Notes under the pieces: model-generated
Told to the model about the DNA's origin: nothing
Seen by the model: only the letters and a program-made list of their open reading frames with translations
Database searches by the model: none
Source of the DNA: an uncultured Clostridia bacterium
GTDB lineage: Bacteria > Bacillota > Clostridia > Oscillospirales > Acutalibacteraceae
Assembly: GCA_937916395.1 (NCBI GenBank)
Contig: CALFTN010000018.1
Location: 1 to 31,902, forward strand
Length of the DNA: 31,902 bases
Direction: 5' to 3'
Shown here: positions 30,349 through 31,902 of the stretch, piece by piece
Position numbering within the stretch: the first letter of the stretch is position 1
Layout of the letters: each line of letters begins with the position of its first letter
Position numbers and translations under genes: made by a program

Positions 30349-31659
30349 TTGTCAGTAGTTGTTATGTCGGTTTTAGTAAATTCATACGGCGAAAAGGCTG
30401 GTATTTTGAAAAATGATGAAATTATATCAATAAATGACAGAGAAATTACCGACGTTTTAGATTATCGTTTTGCAATACAGAGTAAAAAACTCTCAATTGT
30501 TTTAAAGCGTGGTTTAGAAGAATTTAAGGTTAACATACGAAAAAGCAGTGAGTTTTCTGATATAGGTCTGGATTTTGAAACTTACCTTATGGACAAGCAA
30601 CACTCTTGCAAAAACAAATGTATTTTTTGTTTCGTTGACCAGATGCCCAAGGGTATGAGAGATACTTTGTACTTCAAGGATGATGATTCTCGTCTTTCAT
30701 TTCTTTTTGGAAATTACATCACGCTTACCAATCTTACTGAAAAAGAAGCCGAAAGAATTTGCCAACTGCACATAAGCCCTATAAATATTTCTGTTCATAC
30801 AATGAACCCTGAGCTACGTGTCAAAATGATGAAAAACAAAAACGCAGGGGATTCATTAAGGTTTATTAAAAAATTTAGTGAAGCTGGAATATTAATGAAC
30901 ACTCAACTGGTGTTATGTCCGGGTATAAATGATGGAGAAGAGTTGAGGTACTCATTAAGCGAACTTGCAAAATACAGTCCATATATTAACAGTATTGCGG
31001 CTGTTCCTGTTGGTATTACAAAATATCGCGAAACACTGGAGCATCTGGATATTTACAATAAAGAAAAAGCAAATGAAGTTATAGATATAATAGATGAATT
31101 TAATGCACACTATTCATTTTTTAATGATGGAAAAATTCTTGCTTTCGCTTCAGATGAGTTTTATCTTTTAGCAGAACGAGAATTTCCAACAGAAGATTAT
31201 TACGGTGAATATAGTCAGCTTGATAACGGCGTTGGAATGTGCACACTTTTAAAAAGTGAATTTATGAGTGCGTTAAAAGAAATTAAATCAAAAGAAATAA
31301 ATCGTGAAATAACTTTAGTTACTGGCGAGTCTGCATATTCACTCTTATGTGAACTGAAAGAAAAAGCAGAAGAAAAATTTGAAGGCTTAAAGGTTAATGT
31401 TATTAAAATTATAAATGAGTTTTTTGGTACAACTGTTACTGTTGCAGGACTTCTGACCGGGCAGGATTTAATTGAACAGTTAAAAGATAAAAAACTGGGT
31501 GACGAGCTTTTAATTCCACGTGTTTCTTTAAGAAACGAGGGGGATAAATTCCTTGATGATATAACATTAGAAGAGCTTTCTGAATGTTTAAAGATTAAAG
31601 TTACCCCAGTAGAAAATGACGGATATAAACTATTAGAAAAAATTTCAGGAGGTGCTTAA
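30349..31659 (+). CDS. DUF512 protein: PDZ plus radical-SAM-like Fe-S domain
   Basis: 436 residues. An N-terminal PDZ-like domain (about 1-65, AGILKNDEIISINDREI) is followed by a cysteine cluster CKNKCIFCFVDQ and then the TIM-barrel-like and DUF512 parts (PINISVHTMNPELRVKMM, LVLCPGINDGEEL, ASDEFYLLAEREFP, GVGMCTLL, LTGQDLIEQL). The CxxxCxxC motif would hold a 4Fe-4S cluster as in radical SAM enzymes. No reaction is known for the family. The start is TTG at 30349 (AAGGTGGTG five bases upstream). der starts one base after its stop, a conserved pairing in Clostridia. Confidence 0.88.
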   Translation: MSVVVMSVLVNSYGEKAGILKNDEIISINDREITDVLDYRFAIQSKKLSIVLKRGLEEFKVNIRKSSEFSDIGLDFETYLMDKQHSCKNKCIFCFVDQMPKGMRDTLYFKDDDSRLSFLFGNYITLTNLTEKEAERICQLHISPINISVHTMNPELRVKMMKNKNAGDSLRFIKKFSEAGILMNTQLVLCPGINDGEELRYSLSELAKYSPYINSIAAVPVGITKYRETLEHLDIYNKEKANEVIDIIDEFNAHYSFFNDGKILAFASDEFYLLAEREFPTEDYYGEYSQLDNGVGMCTLLKSEFMSALKEIKSKEINREITLVTGESAYSLLCELKEKAEEKFEGLKVNVIKIINEFFGTTVTVAGLLTGQDLIEQLKDKKLGDELLIPRVSLRNEGDKFLDDITLEELSECLKIKVTPVENDGYKLLEKISGGA

Positions 31660-31660
31660 A

Positions 31661-31902
31661 ATGGCGCAACCAGTAGTAGCGATAGTGGGCAGACCAAATG
31701 TTGGTAAAAGCACACTTTTTAATAAGCTTACAGGTAAAAGACTTGCTATTGTAGATAATACACCTGGTGTTACAAGAGATAGAATTTTCGGTGAGTGTGA
31801 ATGGTTAGGTCATAAAATGATGCTTGTCGATACAGGTGGTATAGAACCATATTCAGACGATATTATTCTCACACAGATGCGCCGTCAGGCACAGCTTGCA
31901 AT
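31661..31902 (+). CDS. der: Ribosome biogenesis GTPase Der, N-terminal part
   Basis: The first 80 codons lie before the window end. Der (EngA) has two tandem GTPase domains and acts in 50S assembly. Seen here: G1 IVGRPNVGKST, G2 in NTPGVTRDR and G3 VDTGGIEPYS of the first domain. AGGAGG lies inside the DUF512 gene, nine bases before the ATG. The protein is truncated only by the window edge. Confidence 0.96.
   Translation, partial: MAQPVVAIVGRPNVGKSTLFNKLTGKRLAIVDNTPGVTRDRIFGECEWLGHKMMLVDTGGIEPYSDDIILTQMRRQAQLA

Overview
The window is AT-rich DNA from a Gram-positive, endospore-forming member of the Clostridia, most likely an Oscillospirales/Ruminococcaceae-type gut lineage. Supporting this are a spoIIAA-spoIIAB-sigF operon, a gpr-spoIIP pair, strong AGGAGG-type ribosome binding sites, frequent TTG starts, and the orders yceD-rpmF and DUF512-der. 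The lineage is inferred from style and gene content; no 16S gene is present.

Layout. (1) 1-3263 is an accessory zone. It opens with a tRNA-Thr(CGU) cut by the window edge, followed by three displaced or degenerate copies of that tRNA's 3' end. These alternate with palindromes and three orphan genes: two membrane proteins and one zinc-ribbon protein. It looks like a stack of integration scars or small gene cassettes. (2) 3345-9598 is a cell-surface polymer cluster: a TagB/TagF-like polyol-phosphate transferase, an NAD-dependent sugar epimerase, a polysaccharide pyruvyl transferase, an acyltransferase-3 membrane protein and an IspD/TarI-type cytidylyltransferase. (3) 9686-11094 is the spoIIA operon for forespore sigma-F and its control. 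(4) 11241-15016 is a glycolytic operon, pgk-tpiA-gpmI, with an unusual structured spacer between pgk and tpiA. (5) 15060-19625 holds housekeeping or poorly known genes: an esterase, a metallophosphoesterase/PHP pair, an anchored beta-propeller-like protein and ychF. (6) 19857-25151 is a two-component system followed by a VTC polyphosphate-polymerase-like protein, a DUF4956 membrane protein and a large Cthe_2159-family lipoprotein. (7) 25222-27452 is the germination protease gene, spoIIP and an untracked 58-residue membrane peptide. (8) 27596-31902 holds pgi, a small P-loop protein, yceD, rpmF, a DUF512 Fe-S/PDZ protein and the start of der.

Most interesting signals. The tRNA-Thr 3'-end repeats each sit next to an inverted repeat and separate single orphan genes; one copy can close into a cloverleaf-like palindrome. 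The sequence TTCAAT-N5-TTCAAT occurs just upstream of the -10 of both the response regulator gene and the VTC gene, at nearly the same distance. This predicts an autoregulated regulon for the two-component/VTC/DUF4956/lipoprotein module. At gpr, a terminator hairpin contains the ribosome binding site in its 3' arm and a candidate forespore promoter at its 5' arm and loop, which would separate vegetative read-through from sporulation expression. No CRISPR array, transposase, integrase or prophage gene was seen.
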